Shown: piece after piece, positions 8,008 to 19,400 of the stretch
Numbering within the stretch: position 1 is the first letter of the stretch
Layout: the number at the start of each line of letters is the position of its first letter
Source: Massilia frigida
GTDB taxonomy: Bacteria > Pseudomonadota > Gammaproteobacteria > Burkholderiales > Burkholderiaceae_D
Assembly: GCF_011682175.1 (NCBI RefSeq)
Contig: NZ_WHJG01000002.1
Location: forward strand, 1-64,000
Reading direction: 5' to 3'
DNA: 64,000 nucleotides
The notes under the pieces: generated by a model
What the model saw: the letters and a program-made list of their open reading frames with translations, nothing else
The model's database searches: none
Told to the model about the DNA's origin: nothing
Program-made: the position numbers and the translations under genes

Positions 8008-9951
8008 CTATCCCCGCACCTCCACCCCCACCTCCTTGGCCGCATCCACCAGTATCTGCGCCGCCTCATCGAGATCATCGGCCGTGTGCTCGCAGCTCAC
8101 GCTGATGCGCAAACGCGCATCGCCGACAGCGACGCCGGGAAACACCACGGTCTGGCAATACAAGCCGCGTGCACGCGCCGCGCGTCCAAATTCCAGCGTC
8201 TTGCGATCATCGCCGACCACCACCGGGATGATCGCGCTGGCGGAATGCTCAAGGTCGAACCCGGCTTCCAGCAAATGGCCGCGCAAGTGATGGACGTTGC
8301 GCCACAGCTTGCTGATGCGCTGCGGCTCTCGCTCCATCACGTCGATCGCGGCGATCAGGCCGGCCGCGACCGCCGCCGGGATAGTGGCTGCAAACACATA
8401 GGAATGCGAATAGAAACGCAGGTAATCGACCACCTCCTCGTCGCCGCAAACGAAGCCGCCGACGCCAGCCAAGGTCTTGCTCATGGTGCCGACTTCCAGG
8501 TCCACCGCGCCCTTCATGCCGAAATGCTCGGTGGTGCCCGAACCGGTGCGGCCAAGCACACCGGTGGAATGCGCATCGTCAATCAAGACCCGCGCACCGT
8601 ATTGCTTCGCCAGCGCGACCAGGCGCGGCAAGTCGACCACATCGCCGTGCATGCTGAACACGCCGTCGGTGACGATCAGCTTGCCGCCGTCGTGGTCGGC
8701 ATATTTCTGTAGAATATTTTCCAGTCCGTCCAGGTCGTGCGGATAAATCTTGCGCGCTGCGCCGGCCAGCTTGCAGCCGTCCTGGATGCTCATGTGGTTC
8801 AGCGCATCGGTAAAGATCAGATCGTTCTGCCCGGCCAGCGCGGAAATGCAACCCAGGTTGGCGGAATAGCCGGACGGGTAGACGATACATGCCTGCCTGC
8901 CCTTGAGCTTCGCCAGCCGCCGCTCCAGTTCCATGTGCAGCACATTGGTGCCGCCGATCAGGCGGCAACCGGTATTGGTGGCACCGTATTCGCGCACGCC
9001 CTTGACGATCGCCTCGATCACTTCCGGATGATTCGCCAGGCCCAGGTAATTGTTCGACGCAAACATCAGGAATTCCCGGCGCTTGCCGCTGACCTCGTCG
9101 TAGATCACCGCACGGTTGCTGCAGCGCGATTCCAGCGGCATGCCGTACCAGTACAACTGTTCTTGCTGCTTGCGCTGATAGAAGGTATTGAACTCGCGCG
9201 CCTTGTGGAACAGGTCGCGATGCGGGATGTTGACGAAATCCCTCATCGTACGCGCGTCGTCCGCTGCCGGCTCTGCCGCCACGGAAAGCGCACTGGCGTC
9301 AGCATGGCCGAGGTTGTCGATGAACTCCGACCACTTCTTTTCTTCCGTCGCCGACGGCACTGCCATTGCCGGCGCTGCCGGTTCCAGCATGTCCAGGTGC
9401 ACGAGAGGGCGCAGATGCGCGATGACCTGTGCAATGCTGGTCAAGCCTGTGGGAAAAGTGACGGCGGCAATCCCAAGCAACTTGGGAAGCTCGGACAACA
9501 CGGCTGCCTGGGTAACGGAGTCGATGCCGAGATCACTCTCCAGCTCGGCATCCGGCGCGAGGTCGCCCGGCTTGTAACCGGTGTGGCGGCTGTAGGCGGC
9601 GATGACCGCCGTCGTCAGCGCATCGGCTGCGTGCTCCGGCACGCAGGGTCGCTGCGGCAAGGCAAGCGTCTTTCCGTCCTGTTCCAGGCATTGCCCGATA
9701 TGCGCCAGCACCAGCGCAATCGTGCTTGTCTGTTGCGGATTTTGCCGGCTGGGCAGGCCGAGCGCCTTGTAAAGCTCCGCAAGGGTTGTGGCCAGCGTCA
9801 CCGAGTCGATCCCGAGATCGCTCTCGAAATCAGCATCCGGCACGAGGTCGGCGCGTGCGTAGCCGGTGTGGGTTTGGAACATGCCCAGCACATACGCCTG
9901 CAGTCCTGCGTCCGGCGTTGCGATATGGTCGATTACCTGCTCGTTCATCAT
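8008..9951 (-). CDS. pigH: PigH: tandem acyl carrier protein and serine-condensing PLP enzyme
   Basis: A 647-residue protein with two acyl carrier domains (LGIDS serines Ser50 and Ser144) followed by an alpha-oxoamine synthase domain of the KAPA-synthase type. The PLP lysine is Lys491 in GTMSKTLAGVGG, and DDAHSTG at about 457-463 is the cofactor-Asp motif. By family it accepts a malonyl-derived chain from PigJ and performs decarboxylative condensation with L-serine, giving the bipyrrole HBM. The first ATG (9951) overlaps the pigG stop as ATGA and has a GGGGGGAG ribosome site, so I prefer it to upstream in-frame codons. The mid-linker between carrier and synthase domains is Ala/Pro rich. Confidence 0.94.
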   Translation of the reverse strand: MMNEQVIDHIATPDAGLQAYVLGMFQTHTGYARADLVPDADFESDLGIDSVTLATTLAELYKALGLPSRQNPQQTSTIALVLAHIGQCLEQDGKTLALPQRPCVPEHAADALTTAVIAAYSRHTGYKPGDLAPDAELESDLGIDSVTQAAVLSELPKLLGIAAVTFPTGLTSIAQVIAHLRPLVHLDMLEPAAPAMAVPSATEEKKWSEFIDNLGHADASALSVAAEPAADDARTMRDFVNIPHRDLFHKAREFNTFYQRKQQEQLYWYGMPLESRCSNRAVIYDEVSGKRREFLMFASNNYLGLANHPEVIEAIVKGVREYGATNTGCRLIGGTNVLHMELERRLAKLKGRQACIVYPSGYSANLGCISALAGQNDLIFTDALNHMSIQDGCKLAGAARKIYPHDLDGLENILQKYADHDGGKLIVTDGVFSMHGDVVDLPRLVALAKQYGARVLIDDAHSTGVLGRTGSGTTEHFGMKGAVDLEVGTMSKTLAGVGGFVCGDEEVVDYLRFYSHSYVFAATIPAAVAAGLIAAIDVMEREPQRISKLWRNVHHLRGHLLEAGFDLEHSASAIIPVVVGDDRKTLEFGRAARARGLYCQTVVFPGVAVGDARLRISVSCEHTADDLDEAAQILVDAAKEVGVEVRG

Positions 9952-10226
9952 GCTCCCCCCGCTGCCGCTGCCAGTGCCGGCCGGCTTTCGCTTTGCAAGC
10001 GCTCGACCAGATCGAGCATGTGCTGCACCGATTTGAAATTGCTCGGGACCACCTCCTTCAGAGGCACCGTCACGCCGGCTTCCCGCCGCAGCAGGTCGAC
10101 CAGATCGAACAAGGCACTGGAATCGATGATGTTCAATTCCAGCAAGGGCGTGTCCAACGCAAACTGCTGGCACTCGCCGCCGAGGTAGTTCTCCGCGATA
10201 TACGCGAGAAGCTTGTTTCCTAACAT
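9948..10226 (-). CDS. pigG: Peptidyl carrier protein PigG
   Basis: A 92-residue free-standing carrier protein. It holds proline as a thioester while PigA oxidises it to pyrrole-2-carboxyl. The attachment serine is Ser36 in LNIIDSSALF, preceded by the expected Asp. The C-terminus ends in an Ala/Gly tail. The ATG at 10226 is 7 bp after AAGGAGAGG, a strong ribosome site, so the longer open frame upstream is not used. The stop overlaps the pigH start. PigL is the likely modifying enzyme. Confidence 0.92.
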   Translation of the reverse strand: MLGNKLLAYIAENYLGGECQQFALDTPLLELNIIDSSALFDLVDLLRREAGVTVPLKEVVPSNFKSVQHMLDLVERLQSESRPALAAAAGGA

Positions 10227-10272
10227 GGTGTCCTCTCCTTCGATGATGTTTTCAGGTTGCTGACAGGCGCGC

Positions 10273-11295
10273 TCATTTCCGCTTTTCGCCGATGAACAAG
10301 GTGCGCGGCCCCGGTATCGCCTGCACCCTTGCATTGACGAAGCCCGCTTCCGTGAAGCGTTGCAGGTATTGCGCGCAGGTCGATTCGATGCCGCCGTCAG
10401 TGGACACCAGCATGTTGATCGACAGCAGCGACGTGAACAGTGGGCCGCTTTCGTCATCGGCCAACGGTGTCTCGCTGGCGATGAAGGTGCCGCCCGCCGG
10501 CAGCGCCTCGTGGATGTGACGAAGGATCTGCATCTGGATGTCCGGCGCATAGTCGTGCAGCATCCAGCCGAGATGAATCAGGTCGTGTTCCCCCTTGGGG
10601 ATGGTGCCGCTGATGACGTCGCCCGCCACGATCTTGATGCGCTCGGCATAACCATGCTCGGCGATCTTGTCGCGCACGAAGCTGGTCGCCTGCGGCAGTT
10701 CGCAGATGCTCAGGCCAAGCTGTGGATAGCGCGCAGCGACAGCCATCGGCAAGGTGCCGATGCCGCTGCCGATATCCATGAATTTGCTGTAGCCGGAAAA
10801 ATCGAATCCCTGCAGCATGCCCTCGATAAAGGGTTGCGCGAAAATGCCGAGGAATTCCTGGAAATCAACGACATCCTGCGGGTTCTGGTACAGGATGCTG
10901 AACCAGCTGCGCTCATCACCGAAAGCCGCCTGACGCTGATCCTTGTCCTCATGCACCCCTTGCGCCGTATGTGACCACAGCGGATACAGGAAGGTATCGA
11001 TATGGCGGCCGAGCCAGCCCAGCCATTGCGCTGAACCACTCACCATGTAGTCGCGCGCGGCCTTGGTGAGGCTGAAATGATCCTCCTCCTTCGCCAGCAG
11101 GCCGATGGCAGTCAAGGCGATCAGCAGGCGCTTGCCGGATTGCAGCGGAATCTTGCGGTGCTCGCAAATGGCTTCTGCCGTTGCCGGGCCTTGCTCCAGC
11201 GCGTCGAAGACTTTCAGTTCCAGGGCGGCAGTAATCGTCTTGGTCTTGAAAAATCCCATCATCAAGTCAACGATCTGCTCTTTATTCATTTCCAT
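10273..11295 (-). CDS. pigF: O-methyltransferase PigF
   Basis: A 340-residue class-I SAM-dependent O-methyltransferase. By family it methylates the hydroxyl of HBC to give MBC, the methoxy-bipyrrole aldehyde. The layout is typical: an N-terminal winged-helix dimerisation part (residues 1-110), then the SAM-binding DIGSGIGTLP, and the catalytic-region GEHDLIHLGWMLHDY. In Serratia, PigN assists this step; no pigN is seen here. The ATG at 11295 is preceded by GGGAACC; a second ATG two codons on is possible. The gene follows pigE with a 13-bp gap. Confidence 0.92.
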   Translation of the reverse strand: MEMNKEQIVDLMMGFFKTKTITAALELKVFDALEQGPATAEAICEHRKIPLQSGKRLLIALTAIGLLAKEEDHFSLTKAARDYMVSGSAQWLGWLGRHIDTFLYPLWSHTAQGVHEDKDQRQAAFGDERSWFSILYQNPQDVVDFQEFLGIFAQPFIEGMLQGFDFSGYSKFMDIGSGIGTLPMAVAARYPQLGLSICELPQATSFVRDKIAEHGYAERIKIVAGDVISGTIPKGEHDLIHLGWMLHDYAPDIQMQILRHIHEALPAGGTFIASETPLADDESGPLFTSLLSINMLVSTDGGIESTCAQYLQRFTEAGFVNARVQAIPGPRTLFIGEKRK

Positions 11296-11308
11296 GTTTC
11301 GGTTCCCA

Positions 11309-13861
<2,553 letters not shown>

Positions 13862-13881
13862 TTAGCTGCCGTCACACGTTA

Positions 13882-13902
13882 TCCCCTCCTCCTGGCAGGG
13901 GA
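13882..13902. repeat. Small GC-rich hairpin between pigD and pigE
   Basis: TCCCCT and AGGGGA form a 6-bp inverted repeat around a CCTCCTGGC loop in the 112-bp gap between pigD and pigE. It shares the pyrimidine-rich CCTCC core with the hairpin between pigH and pigI. No T run follows. The function is unknown. Confidence 0.35.
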
Positions 13903-13934
13903 AAGCAGCCCGTCCGCGCACGCCTTATCTGTCG

Positions 13935-16376
13935 TCACACGATCAAGGGCACATCTTCCGCCACGGCAGCCGGCTCAATCTGCATCGCATCGCGCTGCCA
14001 TCCGGTCGCCGTCGCCAGGCTGATGCCGTCGCCTTCGTTGTTATGCCCAACCACCACCGAGAACAGATTGATGCGCCCCGGCTTCTGCAGCGCCTCGGCC
14101 AGCATGTCGGCGTCGAAGCTGTCGAGCGTGCGCGCGCAGACCTGCAGACCGCAGATGTCTTCTTCCCAGTCCGCGGACATCAGGTTCACCAGACGCATCT
14201 GGCGCGAAGTGCGGTTGAACAGGATGCGCTCCTGGTAGGTGTTGATCACCGAGTGGCCGCCGTTCATAAAGTAGAAGACGGTGAAGTTCTTGCGCATGCG
14301 GTCCGGATAATTGAGCGCGTTCTCGATAAAGCTCGGCAGAATGTCGGGCACCAGGCCCTTGGCGCCGTCGCCGATGAAGGCGACCACGTTGGTGCCGCTG
14401 GTGTACGCGACGCTCAGCGTGGCCTGCAGCGCATCACCCATCAGCGCCCGTCCGTACCAACCGGAAAAGCCGCGCCGGGTGCGCGCGACATTGCGGATCG
14501 CCGAGATGCCGCAGCGGCCGACGTCGTACAAGCCGGTGTAGTCGTAAGCGCGCTCGACGATCAGCTTTTCCACCAGGTGATTCAGGCGCGCGAAAAAATA
14601 GTTCGGGCTCATCGGTGTCGACGGCAGTTTGCTTGCCACATCCGACGGCGTGTCCGCCACCGACGCCATCAGCCGGCAGCGGCGTTCGCGCAAGGCCGGC
14701 GAGACGTCGAGGTGGCGCTCCACATGGCGCAGGAAGCTACGGTAGTCCATCACCAGCCCATGGTCGGTAAAGGGTGACATGTGGGCGGCGTTGCGGGTCA
14801 GTTGCACGATTCTCAGCTTGCGCATCAGCCGGCCTTCCGAAAACGGCGTACTGACCTGCCCAAGCTTGCTTTTCATGAAGAACAGGCATTGCTGCGACTG
14901 CGGATTGAGCTTGTCCCTGGTATGCAAGTAGTTGTACACGCGCGGACTGTAGCCGTACACTGCCAGCGTGCCGAGGTAATTTGGAATGCGCTTGCCGTCG
15001 CGGTACTTCGGCACCGAACCGGGATGGGTGAGGGAGTCGGTCAGCGCGATGCCGGCACGCTCCGCGATCGACAAGGTCAACGCCAGTTCTTCCTCATCCA
15101 TCGGCCCGCATTGCCACAGCAGCCGTTCCGGCCCTTGGTTGATGATCTTCATCACGTCCTGCAAAACATCCTGCATCGCCTCGTCGGGCGCTGCCGTGCA
15201 CTCCTTGAGCGCAGGTGCAAACAGCGCCGGATCGAGTTCGTCGCCGGCGTCGAGCACTGCCTGCGTCGCCAACAGCACCACCGGCCCCTGCCCTGCGTCG
15301 TACAGCGCCACCGCGCGTCGAAGGTCTTGCGCGATATTGTCGGCGTCTTCCATGTACACATAAGCAATGCCGCGCGCCTGCAGCACCGCACGCGTATCCT
15401 CGTCGCGGGAAATCGTGCCCTGGAACGCAAACCACTGGCTGGCACGGTTTTCCGCGCAGACGATGAAGCCCTTGGCGCGCGCCTCGCGCAGGTTGGCGAG
15501 CGTACCCCGGAATTCGTCGATCATGCCGCTGGTAACGATCACTGCGAACGGCTTCTTGTACAGCTGCCAGTTGGCCAGCGCGCCGCAAGCCAGGCTGTGT
15601 TCGCTCGGTCCACGTAGCACCAGCGCGCCAAGCCGGTTCGCTTCCACGTCAAAATAAGTGATCAGATTCGACACCAGCGAACCGGTGAAGTAAAAACCGA
15701 GCCAGTCACTGCCGGCGCGCGCGGACAGGAAGCCGGTCAGGAAAGCGGCCAGCGTATTCCTGCGCAGGCCGCGTGTGTCGGTCTTGGCGCGGCGATTGAC
15801 ATAACTGTGTTCGAGGAAATCCATCCACAGGCAGAGCAACTGCGTCTGCAGCACTGCCCTGTCGGACGGCAGGATGCATTCGATGTATTCCATCGGCTGG
15901 TAGCGGATGCGGTTCTCTTGCGGCGAGGCGAATACCGCCGTCGAAAACGACGAGCAGAATGCCGGCACCGCCGCCTCCTGCAGGCGCGTGTGGAAGCTGG
16001 CAAGCTGTTCGTCGATTTCTTGCGGGCTGATGCCATCGTACAGCGGATCGGCGTAATCGATGAACAGCATGCCAACCTGGAAGCCGCCCTGCGTGGGCGT
16101 GGCGGTAATCTTGCCGAACGCCGCCTCCAGACTGTCGGCCTGGATCACCTTGATCGCCAGGCGTTCCTGACGCGCGGCGAGGAAGCGCACCGCCTTGTCG
16201 CACGCCTCGCGATATACCGGGTTCGAGACCGACTGCGCTGGTGCATAGTCGATGTCGGCATCAATTTCCACGTGCTGGAATACGTCGCCGCGCACATCGT
16301 TCAACACACTGAAACCGGTTTCAAAGAACTCGCGGCGGCGCGTGACAACAACCACGCCTATAGCCGTCATATCCAT
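13935..16376 (-). CDS. pigD: Thiamine-diphosphate enzyme PigD
   Basis: An 813-residue ThDP-dependent carboligase. By family PigD decarboxylates pyruvate and adds the acetyl unit to 2-octenal, giving 3-acetyloctanal for the MAP branch. The C-terminal ThDP-binding part includes AFIGDGAKGLVPDILPSF and a downstream FYFMNGGHSVINTYQ, the GDG-to-N pattern. The N-terminal part is about 260 residues of less typical sequence, as in PigD proteins. I chose ATG 16376 because AAAGGACAG lies 6 bp upstream; the frame stays open to 16508 but those codons have no ribosome site and run into the pigBC tail. Confidence 0.93.
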   Translation of the reverse strand: MDMTAIGVVVVTRRREFFETGFSVLNDVRGDVFQHVEIDADIDYAPAQSVSNPVYREACDKAVRFLAARQERLAIKVIQADSLEAAFGKITATPTQGGFQVGMLFIDYADPLYDGISPQEIDEQLASFHTRLQEAAVPAFCSSFSTAVFASPQENRIRYQPMEYIECILPSDRAVLQTQLLCLWMDFLEHSYVNRRAKTDTRGLRRNTLAAFLTGFLSARAGSDWLGFYFTGSLVSNLITYFDVEANRLGALVLRGPSEHSLACGALANWQLYKKPFAVIVTSGMIDEFRGTLANLREARAKGFIVCAENRASQWFAFQGTISRDEDTRAVLQARGIAYVYMEDADNIAQDLRRAVALYDAGQGPVVLLATQAVLDAGDELDPALFAPALKECTAAPDEAMQDVLQDVMKIINQGPERLLWQCGPMDEEELALTLSIAERAGIALTDSLTHPGSVPKYRDGKRIPNYLGTLAVYGYSPRVYNYLHTRDKLNPQSQQCLFFMKSKLGQVSTPFSEGRLMRKLRIVQLTRNAAHMSPFTDHGLVMDYRSFLRHVERHLDVSPALRERRCRLMASVADTPSDVASKLPSTPMSPNYFFARLNHLVEKLIVERAYDYTGLYDVGRCGISAIRNVARTRRGFSGWYGRALMGDALQATLSVAYTSGTNVVAFIGDGAKGLVPDILPSFIENALNYPDRMRKNFTVFYFMNGGHSVINTYQERILFNRTSRQMRLVNLMSADWEEDICGLQVCARTLDSFDADMLAEALQKPGRINLFSVVVGHNNEGDGISLATATGWQRDAMQIEPAAVAEDVPLIV

Positions 16377-16428
16377 ATTTCTGTCCTTTAGTGGAAAATT
16401 GAAATCTGCGGAGATCACTACCGAATGT

Positions 16429-19400
16429 TTATGCGCTCGCTCTCTGCTCGACCAGCGCTTGGTCGGTATCGGCAACGCGTTCCTCGATGCGCACCACGCC
16501 GCCGTCACCGTCGAGGTAGATCAGGTCGCCGGTGCGTATGGTCTGGGTCGCCTGCTTCGCATTGACGACCGCCGGAATACCGAACTCGCGCGACACGATG
16601 GAGCTGTGCGACAAGGCCGAGCCGATGTCCGCGACCACCCCGGCCGCCAGCACGAACAGCGGCGTCCACGATGCATCGGTAAAGCGTGCCACCAGAATTT
16701 CGCCCTGGCGGAATTCGCCCACCTGGCGATTGAGGTCGGTGATCACGCGGGCGCGCCCCACCGCCACGCCGGGGCTGGCGCCGAGGCCATGCAGCAGGTC
16801 GCCCTGCGCCGCGTCCAGCAACGCCTGATCGTCGAGGCGCGGCACATGGCCGCCGATCAGCGCCATTGGCGGTTCCTGCAGGCGCTCGTTGAGCAGATGC
16901 TGCTGGCGGTTGCGCGCAATCAGTTGCGGAGCAAATGCCTGCTGCGCCGTTTTGCGCCCGGCCACGTAATCGCGCAATTCGTTGAAATCGATGTACGCCA
17001 GGTCCTGTATGCCACACACACCCTCCGCCGCGACGCGGCGCAGCACCTCGACGATGATTTTGCGGTAGAACCAGGTCTCGGCGATGTAGGTCGGACGCGT
17101 CGCTTCGCGCCGTTCCGCCATCTTCGCGTAGGCGGCGATCACGAAGCGGAATGTCATCCTTGCCTTGAGCGGCAGTTTGTCCAGCAATTGCCGCGTGTCT
17201 TCTTCGCGCGCCTTGTCGATCGTCGCCAGGCGCGATTCAAGCTGCACATCGCTGCTCAGGTACAGACGGATGATTTGCAACAGATAGGTCGGATCGTCGT
17301 TCCAGCGCGGAATGCTCAGTTCGAATTCCTGGCGGCCACGCGAACCGAACTCCGCGAGGAAGGCGCCGAAATGCTCGTCCCAGAAACGGCGCCCCTCTGC
17401 ATGCTGCTGCAAGCTATCCGCCAACTGCGCCAGCGGCGTCTCCAGGAACAGGGTGCGCAGCACCGGCAAGCGCTCGACGTGCGCTGCCAGTTCGCACACG
17501 CCACGCGTCACCTCGATGGTACGCAGGCTGTTCATCGATGCCTTGATGCGGTTCTGCAGCCCTTTGCCTTCGTTCCCCAGCCACTTCTCGCACAGCTCCG
17601 CCAGCGCATCGTACAGCGCGAACGATTGCAGGAAGAACGGCATGTAGGCCGCGCAGGATGCGAGGAAGTAGCGGTCGATGCGCTGCAGTTCGGCATCGAG
17701 CTGCGGCAGGCTCATCTTCTCGAGATCCAGCTTGCCGAAGCGCTCAGTTTCGCGCTGGCGCAAGGCGATCATCTTGTTCACCGTGCCGCCGGCAGTGGCC
17801 AAATTATGTACCTGGCATACCATCCAGTAGAGGCTGCTCTTGAAGAATTGGAACCCGGACACCGGTTCGCCGTAGGGATTTTTGTAGTGCGTGAAGTCGA
17901 CGTCGGCTGTCGCGTAGCGCCGCGTGAACTTCATCGGCTCGTGCGTGGGAGGGCATTGCGTCAGCAGCCGCGCCGATGCGGAAATGTTCAGGTACACATG
18001 CCCCTGCAGGTAGCCGACGTAATACTGCGAGCTGCCGATGTCGAGCAAGCCCATGGTCTTCACAGCCGGGCCGTGCACGTGGTGCTGGTAGAAGCGGGTG
18101 AAGGACAGTCCGAGCGGCGTCATCAGCCCGGTCAGGATTTCGCCGGTGTCCATGCGCGAAAACATCGTGTTGTCGCGCACCTGCTGACTGGTTTCCTGCG
18201 CGTCGCCGTACTGCTTGCCGGCGCTGGAAGCAGTCACCGTGATCGGCCGCGCCTGCAGTATCCAGATACTGTCATCCTTCAGTGCCCATTCGATATCCAG
18301 TTCGCAGCCGTAATGGCGGCGAATCCGTGCGGCACAGGCCGCCAGTTCGGATGCCTGCATATCGCTCAGGCTCGGCTGATCAACGAATGGCGGCGCTACC
18401 TCCTGCATCGCGACGCCATCGGCAGTGCGCGCACACATCACCGGCTTGGCCCGGATAATTCGCTCGATCAGCGCATGACTGTCGCTGTCCACCACATAGG
18501 TATCGGTGCTCGCCTGGCCCGACACCACGCCCTCGCCCAATCCCCAGCAAGATTCGATCACCGTGCGCCCGGCATCGCCGCTGATCGGGTCGGCGGTGAA
18601 CAGCACGCCGGCAGCATCGGCAACGATCATCTGCTGGATCACCACCGCGATGCCGCCGTCGGCCCGCTTGCTTCCCTGATAGGCAAGCGCGCGTTCGTTC
18701 CACAGCGACGCCCAGCAACGCTTGACGCAATCGAGCAGCGCGCTCTCGCCCTCCACGTGCAGGAAGGTGTCGTACTGGCCTGCAAATGATTGTGCATCGC
18801 CGTCTTCATTGACGGCGGAAGATCGCACCGCGACCCGGCCGCTACCGAGTTCGCGATAGGCGGCGACGATCGCCTCCTGCAGCGCGGGCGGCAACGGCGC
18901 TTGCGCAATGCGTGCGCGGATCTCGGCGCAGCTGTCGCGGTCGACCTTGTCCATGCCGTCGATCCAGGCCGCCAATCCGGATGCCTGCAAAAAATCATGA
19001 CAGGCATCGACCGTCACGCAATAGGCGCGTGGCACCGGGAAGCCGGCGCCGATCAAGGTATTGAGCGAGTTAGCCTTGCCGCCGAAACGCTGCACGCCGG
19101 CCGCAGGGTTGCCGGCAATTTCCATCACATGCAGGCCGGAAGGCAGTGCTTGCGCCACCATCGTCCCGGCCGCCGTGCGCTGCAGGTATGTCTGCGCCTG
19201 TTGTGCCGCAGCGAACCCTGCGCTCACTGCGCTCTCCAGGTTGCCGATGCCGACGCTGTCCTGGTTCGCAAAGGAAACCCCACCCACCGGCTGCGACGCC
19301 TGCACAAACAAGTCGGCTTTCATTTGCCCGCGCGAAGCGACCACCAAGGCCCGCGGCCAGCGCCAGATCCGGATGTCTTCCACCTCGTCAGAGGATAGTC

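Noticed and set aside
3153-8712. Long plus-strand open frames opposite pigH-L (e.g. 3153-4259, 4917-6419, 6160-7896)
   Set aside because: They mirror real minus-strand genes with clear motifs, are rich in Arg, His and Gln as expected for GC-rich antisense frames, and have no ribosome sites.
16252-18789. 845-residue plus-strand frame opposite the pigBC 3' half
   Set aside because: Antisense shadow; no recognisable domain, and the minus strand encodes PigC with intact motifs.
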